Source: Shumkonia mesophila
GTDB taxonomy: Bacteria; Pseudomonadota; Alphaproteobacteria; Rhodospirillales; Shumkoniaceae
Assembly (NCBI RefSeq): GCF_026163695.1
Contig: NZ_JAOTID010000013.1
Location: forward strand, 1 to 64,000
Direction: 5' to 3'
Length of the DNA: 64,000 nucleotides
How positions within the stretch are numbered: position 1 is the stretch's first letter; each line of letters starts with the position of its first letter. Positions 23,158 through 30,798 of this stretch are shown in pieces. The position numbers were made by a program, and so were the translations under genes. Under the pieces are notes generated by a model. That model made no database searches. It was not told the origin of the DNA and was given only the letters and a program-made list of their open reading frames with translations.

Positions 23158-23874
23158 ATGGCCAAGTTTGTGAATGAAGATCAGATGCTGGATCGCGATG
23201 CCGAGAAGCACCTGAGCCGTCAGATCGATCGTTTCGTCGTTGCGACGATCGCTTTCGAAGAAGCGGAAATCGCCGGCGCGCCCGTCGAAAAGCTGAACCA
23301 GCACGCCCGGCACGCCGCTGGGATGCGGAAGACGCTGGAAGAGATCCGGGAAGGCGCGCAGGACGCGGCCAGGAAGTTCGAGAAGGCCCGGCAAGCGAAG
23401 TTCGCCGGCCAGAAAATGCTGGAGAAGCTGATCGTGTCGGTGTCAGACGATCCCGCCCGCACGGCGGATAAGATCGCGCAGGCTGATCGGGCCGGGATCT
23501 CGATCGAAGAAAATCAAGTCGCGTGGCGTCGGGACCTGAAGCCCCGTACGGGCATTAATCGGGCCGCCTATGCTGTCTTCGATGCCATCCGTGCATTCGT
23601 CGTTCCCGCCGCCAGAATGGGCCAGGAAGCCCGCCAGCGGGCCGAGATCGTCAATGCGATCTCGGTCTACCGGGGGCGGATCGCGACTGCAGATGCGACG
23701 ATGCGGGCGGGGCTGGAAGGCGCGGCTCGCGGCCGGGTCATCGGGAAGGTGTTGGAGCAGCAGAAAGCGCCGGCAATGAAGATCGATCAGATCCTGAAGG
23801 CGATCGGCACCCCGGAACGGGCGAAGGCCCCCGTGCAGGAGCGGTTCCACCGGCCGGGCGGCTACGAGAGATGA
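23158..23874 (+). CDS. Helical phage-like protein of unknown function
   Basis: A 238-residue, almost entirely helical protein with long charged stretches (AGMRKTLEEIREGAQDAARKFEKARQ). It starts ATG 23158 after GCAGGAGGAAGAA, is transcribed away from the sigma-factor operon and is followed by a terminator at 23898. No family is recognised; coiled-coil scaffold or DNA-organising roles would fit the composition, but that is a guess. About 160 bases separate it from the divergent sigma gene, enough for two promoters. Confidence 0.6.
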   Translation: MAKFVNEDQMLDRDAEKHLSRQIDRFVVATIAFEEAEIAGAPVEKLNQHARHAAGMRKTLEEIREGAQDAARKFEKARQAKFAGQKMLEKLIVSVSDDPARTADKIAQADRAGISIEENQVAWRRDLKPRTGINRAAYAVFDAIRAFVVPAARMGQEARQRAEIVNAISVYRGRIATADATMRAGLEGAARGRVIGKVLEQQKAPAMKIDQILKAIGTPERAKAPVQERFHRPGGYER

Positions 23875-23897
23875 AGGGGGGTGATCCTCGTCTGAGA

Positions 23898-23923
23898 GCC
23901 CCCGGTTTTCCGGGGGTTTTCTT
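23898..23923 (+). terminator. Intrinsic terminator
   Basis: A GC stem (CCCCCGG/CCGGGGG) with a TTTT-containing loop is followed by TTTTCTT. It lies 24 bases after the stop of 23158-23874. Confidence 0.85.
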
Positions 23924-24005
23924 AATTCCGGATCAAACGCTGGAGACGATCCAACATACATGCGTAGGCGGGTCCAAAAAAATGCATCTGACCGAAATAT
24001 TTTTG

Positions 24006-24040
24006 TTGACACGACGAAATATGGAATAATCTCTTTGGAT
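24006..24040 (+). promoter_or_regulatory. Promoter/leader motif, copy A
   Basis: TGTTGACACGA is followed 15 bases after TTGACA by TAATCT, then by a leader with ATGGAAGGCCGGCA. The same arrangement recurs at 30374 (nearly identical including the leader) and at 30799 (promoter part only). It lies 46 bases before ATG 24086. Confidence 0.65.
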
Positions 24041-24085
24041 ATGGAAGGCCGGCAGGTGCCGGTCAAAAAAAGAAGGAACAGGAAG

Positions 24086-24265
24086 ATGAGTGAATTCGAA
24101 ACGCGCTCCGCAGCTTTCAAGCATGGCTATTCGCGCGGATACAGCGATGGCGTCAACGCCCGCTTCGACGTCAGATTTGAGCCGGACGAAGACATGGGAT
24201 GGCGCGGAGAACAGGAAGATGGCTACGAGAAAGGCTTCTATCAGGGCTCAAGGCGCCACGCCTGA
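24086..24265 (+). CDS. Small phage-like protein
   Basis: A 59-residue acidic protein with Gly/Tyr repeats (FKHGYSRGYSDGVN and DGYEKGFYQG), reminiscent of small GYxxGY-type early phage proteins. ATG 24086 follows AGGAACAGGAAG. It is expressed from the motif-A promoter and closed by hairpins at 24272-24306 and 24336-24360. The function is unknown. Confidence 0.6.
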   Translation: MSEFETRSAAFKHGYSRGYSDGVNARFDVRFEPDEDMGWRGEQEDGYEKGFYQGSRRHA

Positions 24266-24335
24266 CGCCAAACCAAGCCGCCGGTTCGCCGGCGGCTGAG
24301 CTTGGTGCTTTCATCCGCCAAGAAACGCAACCTTA

Positions 24336-24360
24336 CCCCGGCTTCGGCCGGGGATTTTTT
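24336..24360 (+). terminator. Intrinsic terminator
   Basis: Stem CCCCGGC/GCCGGGG with a TTCG loop, then A and T6. A second strong hairpin (ACCAAGCCGCCGG/CCGGCGGCT...TTGGT, 24272-24306) lies upstream without a T tract. Confidence 0.85.
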
Positions 24361-24361
24361 G

Positions 24362-24370
24362 TGGTATGAT
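24362..24370 (+). promoter_or_regulatory. Extended -10 promoter next to a start codon
   Basis: TGGTATGAT (TG-N-TATGAT) ends 5 bases before ATG 24376. With a normal start distance the transcript would begin at or next to the ATG, giving a leaderless message. No clear -35 is seen because the terminator occupies that position. Confidence 0.45.
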
Positions 24371-24375
24371 ACGGA

Positions 24376-24585
24376 ATGAACAGAGAGATGCCAGACAACG
24401 ATCGACGCGTGTCACCGCCTGCTCCGACGCCGCGCGCCATCAAGGCGGCTGCCTCTTACAGGCGTCGCGTGGCAAATGCTGGCTACGCCAAGGCGATGGA
24501 TATTGGACGAGCCTTCTCTGCCAGATACCTGCGAGCCATGGCGGCACTCGCCCGCGGCTCAGTGGCGGGAGAGGATGAGGCATGA
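24376..24585 (+). CDS. Small basic protein, first gene of an antitoxin-like operon
   Basis: A 69-residue Arg/Ala-rich protein (APTPRAIKAAASYRRRVANAG, then AMDIGRAFSARYLRAMAAL). The start is ATG 24376 or ATG 24388. The stop overlaps the DUF433 gene by ATGA. No family is recognised. The three genes 24376-24984 overlap one another and form one operon. Confidence 0.5.
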   Translation: MNREMPDNDRRVSPPAPTPRAIKAAASYRRRVANAGYAKAMDIGRAFSARYLRAMAALARGSVAGEDEA

Positions 24586-24803
24586 ATCGACAGCATCACG
24601 CGTACCCTCGGCGGATCGTGTCGACGCCGGGAATCTGCTGCGGAGAGCCGCGGATTCAGGGGACGCGGCTGACAGTCGCATGGGTCGTCGAGATGACCAG
24701 CGCCGGCGTCGCGTATGACGAGTTCGCGGCGGAGTATGATCTCACGAAGCGGCAGGTTGATGCCGCGCTAGAATATGCGCGACAGGCTGGAATCGATGAA
24801 TAG
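24582..24803 (+). CDS. DUF433-family protein (antitoxin-like)
   Basis: A 73-residue DUF433 protein, a family often found as the antitoxin-like partner of PIN-like DUF5615 toxins. The hallmark ICCGEPRIQGTRLTVAWVVE is followed by AYDEFAAEYDLTKRQVDAALEYA, the two-helix HTH-like part. No DUF5615 or other toxin gene is adjacent. It overlaps both its neighbours, upstream by ATGA and downstream within its last codons. Confidence 0.9.
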   Translation: MNRQHHAYPRRIVSTPGICCGEPRIQGTRLTVAWVVEMTSAGVAYDEFAAEYDLTKRQVDAALEYARQAGIDE

Positions 24804-24984
24804 AGATGACGTCATCGCAAAAGCGATGGTTGTGCTGGGAAGCCAGGAAGCGGCCCAGTCGTGGCTCAATCGCCCGGCCATTGGCCTTGCTGGGGCCCGG
24901 CCGGCCGATCTCCTGGGCTCGCAGGATGGTATCGCGCTGGTTGCCGAGTATCTCGATAGGATCGATGCCGGCGTGTATTGCTGA
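24796..24984 (+). CDS. MbcA/ParS/Xre-type antitoxin C-terminal domain protein
   Basis: A 62-residue protein that is little more than the toxin-binding domain of Xre/MbcA/ParS antitoxins (DUF2384): AMVVLGSQEAAQSWLNRPAIG, then RPADLLGSQDGIALVAEYLDRI. The N-terminal DNA-binding HTH of typical Xre antitoxins is missing. No RES or ParT/MbcT toxin gene follows; the next gene is the convergent helicase. It might neutralise a toxin encoded elsewhere (inference). Confidence 0.8.
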   Translation: MNRDDVIAKAMVVLGSQEAAQSWLNRPAIGLAGARPADLLGSQDGIALVAEYLDRIDAGVYC

Positions 24985-24987
24985 GCG

Positions 24988-26421
24988 CTAGGCTGCGCGG
25001 CGTTTTCTGTTGTTGAATTGGCTCCAGGCCCAGCCAGCCGATTTTCCGATTTTCTTTGCGAGAATATGGAAATCTTCCAGACTACGGCAGTCCGCGGATG
25101 TGTTGATTGTCGCGGCCTTCGCTTCTTGCCGGGCATTCTTCACTGCCTCTGCACGGGCCTTCTTCTGCCTGGCGGCTTCCCGGTCTTCGCGCCGGATCTC
25201 GCTCAACGTGCCCTGCCGGACATCCAGGCGCCGCTCTTGAACGGTATACTGATGCCGGCAGATAGGGCAGGCCGGAGCCGGCCTGTGGACATGATAGCAT
25301 TCCGGGCATCGTCGGATCGTTATTGGCTCGGCTTTTTCGGTGCGACGGACCGCGCCTTTCTCGAGGCTCCATTCCCGGTCGTCATCCGGCCAGCCATGCG
25401 TGCCGACGTTCCCCGCGTGGTCGATCCAGCCGGCGAAGGTTTTGCCAGGCGATATGCGCAGGATGCGTCCGATCTGCTGCATATATAATGAGAGGCTCTG
25501 GGTCGGGCGGAGAGAGAGGCCGAAATTCACGGTCGGCACGTCGAAGCCCTCACTGATGACGTCGACGCTGATGAGCACGTTCAGCCTGGCCGCGGCCAGG
25601 TCGGCCGTCATCGCGCGCCGGTCCGTGTCTTTGCTCGCACCCTCGATCACCGCAGCGGAATACCCGGCCGACCGGAATTGTTCGGCCGTCCGGTGTGCAA
25701 ACTGCAGGCTGGGGCAGAACGCGATCGCCGGCGCGCCCTGGGCGATCCGGGTGTAATGCTCCAGCGAATCTCCGATCAGATGCGCCTTCTCGCAAACTTC
25801 AGCCAGGGCATCTGAATTGTAGTCGCCTTGTTTCGTGATCGGCACGCCGGATAGATCGAGGCGGGTGCCGGACGGCGCCCATATCCGCGCTGGGACAAGC
25901 CAGCGGAGGTCTGTGAGTTCCAGCACGCTGGGCCCGGTGACCAGCACATCGAAGCTGTCGCCCAGGCCCTTGCCGTCGAGCCTGCACGGTGTCGCTGTGA
26001 CACCAAGCACCCAGGCATTCGAATATGCCGCAAGGATCAATGCCCAGGTTCCGGCCGGGGCATGGTGGGCCTCGTCTATGATGATGAGATCGAAATGTCC
26101 GATCCGATCGAGACGCCTGGCGACGGTCTGCACGGTGCCGACCTGGACCCGCGCGGAAAGATTCTCCGGATACCCTCGAGCCAGGCACGCATGATGAACG
26201 CAGGCGTCCTTCAGGGCGCCGGAGATCTGCGAAACCAGGAAACCACGATGCCCGAGAATCAGCACGCGCAGACCGCGCGCAGCGGCCAGGCGGGTTATCT
26301 CTGAAAAGCATATTGTCTTGCCGCCGCCTGTCGGCAATAATCCAAGCACACGCTTATGCTCGCGTGTGAAAGCCGCACGCAAGTCGCCGATCCACAAGTG
26401 CTGGTAATCTCTAAGTTCCAC
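24988..26421 (-). CDS. SF2 DEAD/DEAH-box helicase, phage type
   Basis: A 477-residue helicase. Walker A GLLPTGGGKT is at 27-36, DEAH at 115-118, GVTATP follows, and motifs V/VI are SVDVISEGFDVP and QQIGRILR. A zinc-binding segment CPEC...CPIC is near 365-385 and a basic helical tail follows. It resembles the ResIII/UvsW-like helicases of phages used in replication or recombination. The start is GTG 26421; the ATG one frame away is not used. A near-palindrome overlaps this start region. Confidence 0.9.
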   Translation of the reverse strand: MELRDYQHLWIGDLRAAFTREHKRVLGLLPTGGGKTICFSEITRLAAARGLRVLILGHRGFLVSQISGALKDACVHHACLARGYPENLSARVQVGTVQTVARRLDRIGHFDLIIIDEAHHAPAGTWALILAAYSNAWVLGVTATPCRLDGKGLGDSFDVLVTGPSVLELTDLRWLVPARIWAPSGTRLDLSGVPITKQGDYNSDALAEVCEKAHLIGDSLEHYTRIAQGAPAIAFCPSLQFAHRTAEQFRSAGYSAAVIEGASKDTDRRAMTADLAAARLNVLISVDVISEGFDVPTVNFGLSLRPTQSLSLYMQQIGRILRISPGKTFAGWIDHAGNVGTHGWPDDDREWSLEKGAVRRTEKAEPITIRRCPECYHVHRPAPACPICRHQYTVQERRLDVRQGTLSEIRREDREAARQKKARAEAVKNARQEAKAATINTSADCRSLEDFHILAKKIGKSAGWAWSQFNNRKRRAA

Positions 26422-26443
26422 ATAGTTTAAATATATAAACTAT
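26422..26443. promoter_or_regulatory. Near-perfect palindrome between divergent genes
   Basis: ATAGTTTAAATATATAAACTAT reads almost the same on both strands (20 of 22). It abuts the helicase start codon and lies 26 bases before the gene at 26469. It is a candidate operator for both directions. Confidence 0.5.
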
Positions 26444-26468
26444 CCGGAATTTTTAAACGGAGAAAGCG

Positions 26469-26795
26469 ATGGAAGAGCCGTATTTCTCTGTCGAGATCGC
26501 GGGTATTACGGTTGAACTGGTCGATGTATCCGACGACCGCTCGCGGGATGAGCATCTCTTCATGATGCGTGGCGCGCCCGAGCGCTGGAAACTCGGCCCG
26601 CCTGTGCGAAATTATGATACCCGCCAGGCGGCGCAGGAAGATGCTGATCGCGTGATCGTCCGGATCTTGTCGCTGTGTCACGCGACAGAGCGCGATCGAT
26701 TTACTTGGTCACCTGCCGGCGCGGAGTGGCGATATAGAATCGCGCATCAGGGCCATTCGTCGGCTTCAGCTTCGACGCCGATCCGCTCTTCATAG
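26469..26795 (+). CDS. Phage-like protein of unknown function
   Basis: A 108-residue protein starting ATG 26469 after GGAGAAAGCG. The N-terminus looks beta-rich (YFSVEIAGITVELVDVSDDRS) and the middle is charged (RQAAQEDADRVIVRILSL). The 3' end overlaps the convergent gene 26747-27121 by 49 bases. No family is recognised. Confidence 0.5.
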   Translation: MEEPYFSVEIAGITVELVDVSDDRSRDEHLFMMRGAPERWKLGPPVRNYDTRQAAQEDADRVIVRILSLCHATERDRFTWSPAGAEWRYRIAHQGHSSASASTPIRSS

Positions 26796-27121
26796 AGCGC
26801 GAGGAAGGCCTGGATCGCCTGCCTGGCGGCGGTCTTTTCTTCGCTGTCCGGGAACTTTTTCACGAAGCCCAGCGCTTTGTTTCCGGCTTCGAAAACGGCG
26901 TCGTCGCGACTGATCGGCTCAGGTTCCATAGTGCAGATGCTATCGACGATGCTGCGGCAATCCATGAATGATTGGATCGCTCCGCGGCGGTCGTTCATCT
27001 GCATCGTGCTCAAGCGCCCGAGCGCGACTGCGGCTGCCTCTCCGGCTGCGTCCATCGCGCGCATCGTCGCGCAGCGGACAGGCGGATAAATCTGATCGAT
27101 CGGTTTTTGGGCGTCGTTCAT
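26747..27121 (-). CDS. Helical phage-like protein of unknown function
   Basis: A 124-residue helical protein. It has a Cys residue in CRSIVDSICTM and Ala/Glu-rich helices (SEEKTAARQAIQAFLALYEERI). It starts ATG 27121 after GGAGG. A TATAAA-type -10 (TATAAACGCGG) lies about 20 bases upstream. The function is unknown. Confidence 0.55.
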   Translation of the reverse strand: MNDAQKPIDQIYPPVRCATMRAMDAAGEAAAVALGRLSTMQMNDRRGAIQSFMDCRSIVDSICTMEPEPISRDDAVFEAGNKALGFVKKFPDSEEKTAARQAIQAFLALYEERIGVEAEADEWP

Positions 27122-27218
27122 GGCTTCCTCCGTGCCGCGTTTATAGCGCGGAGACTGACGCGCGCAAAGCAAAACCGCCGCTGTTATGCGGCGGCTTCGT
27201 GCCTGTGCTGGTGAGATG

Positions 27219-27434
27219 TCAGCCGGCCAGCTGCTCGAGCGTGTCCGCCTCGAGAGGCTCGTCCGCTGCGAGATGCGCGAGGTATTCTTCCATCTGCTCG
27301 AGCTTTGTCCATGCCGCGCAGGGACACAGGAACCATTCCTCGTCGCTCTCGCACGATTTGAATTCCCTGAGAACATCGAGCGCGGTCTTCAGATCCTCGC
27401 GGGATCGTTGTGTCTTGAGAAAATCGATCAGCAT
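27219..27434 (-). CDS. Small acidic phage-like protein
   Basis: A 71-residue acidic helical protein (REDLKTALDVLREFKS, then WTKLEQMEEYLAHLAADEPLE) with two Cys in FLCPCAAW. ATG 27434 follows GAGGAGGGAAGG. The family is unknown. Confidence 0.55.
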   Translation of the reverse strand: MLIDFLKTQRSREDLKTALDVLREFKSCESDEEWFLCPCAAWTKLEQMEEYLAHLAADEPLEADTLEQLAG

Positions 27435-27461
27435 CTGCCTTCCCTCCTCTCTCTTATATAG

Positions 27462-27677
27462 TCAGGCTGCGCGCCTGTGCGGCTTTGTGTAGACGATCCC
27501 CAGTTTCTCGTCTTCTTCGCGCTCTTCTGCGCGCTCTTTCCTGAGATCTTCGTTCACGCGCCGTTTGACGCGGCCGGTGTTGATCGTGCCGTCCGCTGCC
27601 AGGCCGCGGTGCACGATTTTCCCGGCGGCTTCGTAGGCAGCCATGGCCCGGTTCAGATCTTCTCGTGTAATCGTCAT
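27462..27677 (-). CDS. Small charged phage-like protein
   Basis: A 71-residue protein, start ATG 27677 after GGAGGAAACA. The N-terminal helix (TREDLNRAMAAYEAAGKIV) is followed by a highly charged stretch (KERAEEREEDEKLG). The function is unknown. It is the last leftward gene before the divergent exonuclease-SSB gene; the 140 bases between hold AT-rich sequence suited to promoters. Confidence 0.55.
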   Translation of the reverse strand: MTITREDLNRAMAAYEAAGKIVHRGLAADGTINTGRVKRRVNEDLRKERAEEREEDEKLGIVYTKPHRRAA

Positions 27678-27820
27678 TGTTTCCTCCATGTGTTAGCGGT
27701 TCTCTACTGACAAAGCTATTAGCGGCCAGAAAAATTACAATAAAAATCTTCATTTTTCTGAATTTCAAGCGTCGTTGAAAAGTTTTTTAGACTTATATCC
27801 TTAGTATGGAGGATGTAAGA

Positions 27821-29020
27821 ATGATAAAGACGCCTGGGTTTCACGACATTTCCGCTCCAGACTACCACCGCGATCCTTGCCCGATCCCTTCTTTGTCTTC
27901 GGGTATTGTTGAAAGTCTGATTTTCAGGTCGCCGATGCACGCCTGGGAGAAGCATTCGCGCTTGAATCCTGCGTTCGTCCACGAGAACAAGAAATGCTTC
28001 GATCTCGGCCACGCGGCGCATGGGCTGATGCTCGAGAACGATGAGACGTCGCTCGAGATTATCGAGGCCCCTGCGTTCAATCGAAAGATGGCGGACGGGC
28101 GCAATTCTTCGGATGTCCGCGATGAAGCGTATGCTGCCGGCAAGACGCCGCTCCTCCGCGCGCAATATGAAGAAGTGCGCGCGATGGTGGATGCCGGCCG
28201 CGCGCAGCTTCGCGAGTTTGTTGGCTGTGAGCATGTCTTCGATCCAGCGCACGGGACCGCGGAATCCACAATGATCTGGGAAGAAGACGGCTTCTTCTTC
28301 CGCTGCCGGCCCGATTGGTTGCAGGACGATCTCCAGGCCGTATATGACCTCAAGACGACCGGGCGCACAGCAGAGCCGCAGGCGTGGGCCAGGACGGCCC
28401 TGTGGCCTCATAACGGCATCCAGGCCGCTTACTACTTGCGCGGGTTGAGAGCGCTTGGGATCGCGTCGGAAGATACTGTTTTCCGGTTCGTCGCGATCGA
28501 GACGACGCCACCATACGCGATTTCGATTGTCGAACTGACGGCGGCCGCCCTGGATCTCGCCGGCAGGCAGGTCGAGACCGCAATCAATCTGTGGAAGCGG
28601 TGTCTCGCCGCGAATGAGTGGCCGGGCTACCTCGGACGCGATCCGGAGGTCCATGCCACGTCGGACGGGAAGAAGATCGTGAACTTCCCGCTCGCCACCA
28701 GCGAAAGCTGGAAGGACAAGCAGTCTGGCGAGCGCAAAGAAAAAACCGAGTGGCACCGCGTCGTCATCTTCAACGATCGCCTGGCCGACGTCGCCGAGAA
28801 GTACCTCAAGAAGGGCGCCAAGGTTTACATCGAGGGAGCGCTTCAGACCCGTAAGTGGGCCGACAAGGACGGAAACGATCGCTACACCACCGAGATCGTG
28901 CTCCAGAACTTCCGCGGCGAGCTGACCATGCTCGACGGCCGCGGCGCCGGCGGAGAGACACCGGCCCAGGCACCGGCGGCTGGCAAGCAGGAAGCCGAGA
29001 AGGAAGACATCCCCTTCTGA
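27821..29020 (+). CDS. RecE-like exonuclease fused to single-stranded DNA-binding protein
   Basis: A 399-residue two-domain protein. Residues 1-270 resemble RecE/exonuclease VIII-type PD-(D/E)XK proteins (DUF3799): H64 in LGHAAH, D165 in RCRPDW, D176-x-K178 in YDLKTT and [12 protein letters not shown]. Residues 271-399 are [51 protein letters not shown] and the acidic tip EKEDIPF. The SSB lacks its first 13 or so residues (first strand). The exonuclease part usually continues past NEWPGY. Start 27821 fits GGAGG at 27808. The SSB part is more GC-rich. It may resect DNA ends while holding the single strand (inference). Confidence 0.85.
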   Translation: MIKTPGFHDISAPDYHRDPCPIPSLSSGIVESLIFRSPMHAWEKHSRLNPAFVHENKKCFDLGHAAHGLMLENDETSLEIIEAPAFNRKMADGRNSSDVRDEAYAAGKTPLLRAQYEEVRAMVDAGRAQLREFVGCEHVFDPAHGTAESTMIWEEDGFFFRCRPDWLQDDLQAVYDLKTTGRTAEPQAWARTALWPHNGIQAAYYLRGLRALGIASEDTVFRFVAIETTPPYAISIVELTAAALDLAGRQVETAINLWKRCLAANEWPGYLGRDPEVHATSDGKKIVNFPLATSESWKDKQSGERKEKTEWHRVVIFNDRLADVAEKYLKKGAKVYIEGALQTRKWADKDGNDRYTTEIVLQNFRGELTMLDGRGAGGETPAQAPAAGKQEAEKEDIPF

Positions 29021-29044
29021 AAATCGCAGCCCTGAAAAAAGATT

Positions 29045-29079
29045 GCGGCCCCATCTTTGCGAGGGGCCGCTTCTCTTTT
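29045..29079 (+). terminator. Intrinsic terminator
   Basis: Stem GCGGCCCC/GGGGCCGC, then TTCTCTTTTC. It lies 25 bases after the exonuclease-SSB stop. Confidence 0.85.
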
Positions 29080-29091
29080 CAGGGGGTTCGA

Positions 29092-29322
29092 ATGGCAAAG
29101 CCAATCAAAATTCTCGCGTCTGTGAATGCGTATTCCCGGGCGGATGCCGCCAAGATTCTCCGCGGAATCGCTGATGAAATCTCGGGTAGAAGGGCCGAAG
29201 GGGAATATGTGCTGTCTACCGAGCGCGCATCCGCGCTGATTTTTCTATCGATCGGGGAGCCGCCGCCGGAATCCGCTGACGCGTCGATCGCGCGGCACCA
29301 CGGGTTCGGTGGCACGGAATGA
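29092..29322 (+). CDS. Small phage-like protein
   Basis: A 76-residue protein starting ATG 29092 after AGGGGG. The first half is helical (YSRADAAKILRGIADEISG), the second has VLSTERASALIFLSIG. The stop overlaps the next start by ATGA (29319-29322). The family is unknown. Confidence 0.55.
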   Translation: MAKPIKILASVNAYSRADAAKILRGIADEISGRRAEGEYVLSTERASALIFLSIGEPPPESADASIARHHGFGGTE

Positions 29323-29720
29323 TCGTTCATCTCCCCGCAAGGGTCCTCGCATGCTGTTCCGAGCCCCCGTACGAGATCGCAAAGGCGGTCAGCGCGTCTG
29401 ATTCTAGGGCCCGCGTCGAGTGGTGCCAGTGGTTGCTCGATCTCGAGGCGCTATCCGCCGCCCGCCTGGCTGCGCTTGATCTCGTGATACTCGATGACGC
29501 CTGCTTGGGCGGGCTACCGCAGATCTGTGCAGAGCCGCTTGTCGACCGTATCGCGCCCGTCCCTCTCTATATCTATACGCGCATAGCAGACCGCGATTAT
29601 TCCCGTGCATACATCGATGCCGGCTGCACAGGTGTCCTCCGCTACGACAGCCTGGCGTCCCAAATCGACGCCGCACTCATCGTCGCGCGCATCCGCCGCC
29701 TGACACCCGCGGCGGCATGA
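29319..29720 (+). CDS. Receiver-like domain protein
   Basis: A 133-residue protein with a pattern like response-regulator receivers: LDLVILDDACLGG (possible phosphoacceptor D59/D60), PLYIYTRIAD at the switch position and YIDAGCTGVLRYDS. The N-terminal acidic pair and the conserved Lys are not evident, so it may be a pseudo-receiver. It has no output domain. It is followed by two small DNA-binding genes, as if a response regulator had been split. Confidence 0.5.
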   Translation: MIVHLPARVLACCSEPPYEIAKAVSASDSRARVEWCQWLLDLEALSAARLAALDLVILDDACLGGLPQICAEPLVDRIAPVPLYIYTRIADRDYSRAYIDAGCTGVLRYDSLASQIDAALIVARIRRLTPAAA

Positions 29721-29837
29721 AAAAAAATCGGAACGCCTGGCGAAACGATATCAGATTTTATTCAGGGCCGCCGCGCCGGCCACCATTCCGTCCGGGAAAA
29801 GCCGGCGGAAACGTCCAGGAATTCAAGGGTTTACGAC

Positions 29838-30068
29838 ATGCCTGCCAATGATTTTGTAGATACATATTTCACTATCGCGGAGGCCCGCGACGCAATCGAG
29901 CGCGAGCTGGGAATCGCGTATTCGTTCGAGCAAGTGCGGCGGATGGCAGATGCCAGGAGGCTCCCGTTCTTCAAAGATCCAGCCGGAAAGCGGCGGATCT
30001 CTAGGACAGAGCTCTTCGCTGCGTTTTTCAGCGCTCAATGCGAAGCAAAGAAGCGGATGGCAGCATGA
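29838..30068 (+). CDS. Excisionase-like helix-turn-helix protein
   Basis: A 76-residue protein resembling MerR/Xis-type winged HTH proteins: FTIAEARDAIERELGIAYSFEQVRRMADARRLPFFKDPAGKRRIS. Such proteins act as recombination directionality factors or small repressors. The stop overlaps the LuxR-type gene by ATGA. The 117 bases upstream hold a GC-rich hairpin but no gene. Confidence 0.65.
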   Translation: MPANDFVDTYFTIAEARDAIERELGIAYSFEQVRRMADARRLPFFKDPAGKRRISRTELFAAFFSAQCEAKKRMAA

Positions 30069-30358
30069 GCGAGGCGCCAACGATCGTGGTTATCATCGTA
30101 CTGAAGCCTGGCGCCAGCGCCAGTGCGGCGCCGGTGTGCGCCGCAGCAGAACCCAAGCCTGGCGCCGCGGTCGATCTATCCCCGCGCGAACGGGAAATCT
30201 TGGCTGGCGTAGCGCGCGGCGAGTGCAATAAGGAGATCGGCCGGCGCCTTGGCATCGAAGCTGATACCGCGAAAGCGCATCTGCGAAACATTTTCAAGAA
30301 GATCGGGGTTGCGAACCGGACGCAAGCCGCGTTGTGGGCGCTAAAAAATCTTCGTTAG
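30065..30358 (+). CDS. LuxR-type helix-turn-helix protein
   Basis: A 97-residue protein. The C-terminal 60 residues form a LuxR/GerE HTH (LSPREREILAGVARGECNKEIG, then TAKAHLRNIFKKIGVANRTQAALWAL). The N-terminus is a short hydrophobic and Ala/Pro-rich stretch without a receiver. It is similar to the regulator 10707-11153, though the two lie in different mobile units. It could act with the receiver-like protein of 29319-29720. Confidence 0.8.
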   Translation: MSEAPTIVVIIVLKPGASASAAPVCAAAEPKPGAAVDLSPREREILAGVARGECNKEIGRRLGIEADTAKAHLRNIFKKIGVANRTQAALWALKNLR

Positions 30359-30373
30359 GATTGAAGATTTCTG

Positions 30374-30408
30374 TTGACACGAGAAAAAGCAGAATAATCT
30401 CTCTGAGT
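30374..30408 (+). promoter_or_regulatory. Promoter/leader motif, copy B
   Basis: TGTTGACACGA, 15-base spacer to TAATCT, then CTCTCTGAGTATGGAAGG and GCCGGCA. It matches copy A at 24006 through the leader and lies 50 bases before ATG 30458. Confidence 0.65.
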
Positions 30409-30457
30409 ATGGAAGGCCGGCAAAGTCGGTCAGGAAGGAAAGAAGAGGAAGAAGATC

Positions 30458-30739
30458 ATGACAAACACAACCGGACGCGAAGCGATCATGCAATACATCA
30501 TCGAAGAGGTTGCAGACGACGCGATCGATGATGCGCGCGAACACACGGATAGCGATGACAGCGAGATCATCGCGGAAGTGGCTACGGAGATGGTCAAAAA
30601 CGCTTACCTGCTCGATGTCCTGTCTGCATACGAGCGAGATGGCATCACCCGCGAAGAGATCCGCGACGCTCTCGGTGGTAGCGGTGCCTTCCCGTTCGAG
30701 CCCGTCTACGACGCCGCATTCGAGATCCTCGAGGGCTGA
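30458..30739 (+). CDS. Acidic phage-like protein
   Basis: A 93-residue very acidic helical protein (EEVADDAIDDAREHTDSDDSE, shown in part). ATG 30458 follows AGGAAGAAG. Strong negative charge in small phage proteins is often linked to DNA mimicry, but I have no further support for that. It is driven from promoter copy B. Confidence 0.55.
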   Translation: MTNTTGREAIMQYIIEEVADDAIDDAREHTDSDDSEIIAEVATEMVKNAYLLDVLSAYERDGITREEIRDALGGSGAFPFEPVYDAAFEILEG

Positions 30740-30798
30740 CCCCATGCCAGATGACCCGGCTGCCAACGGGTCATCGCGTATGGTGCCAAAGATTTTTG

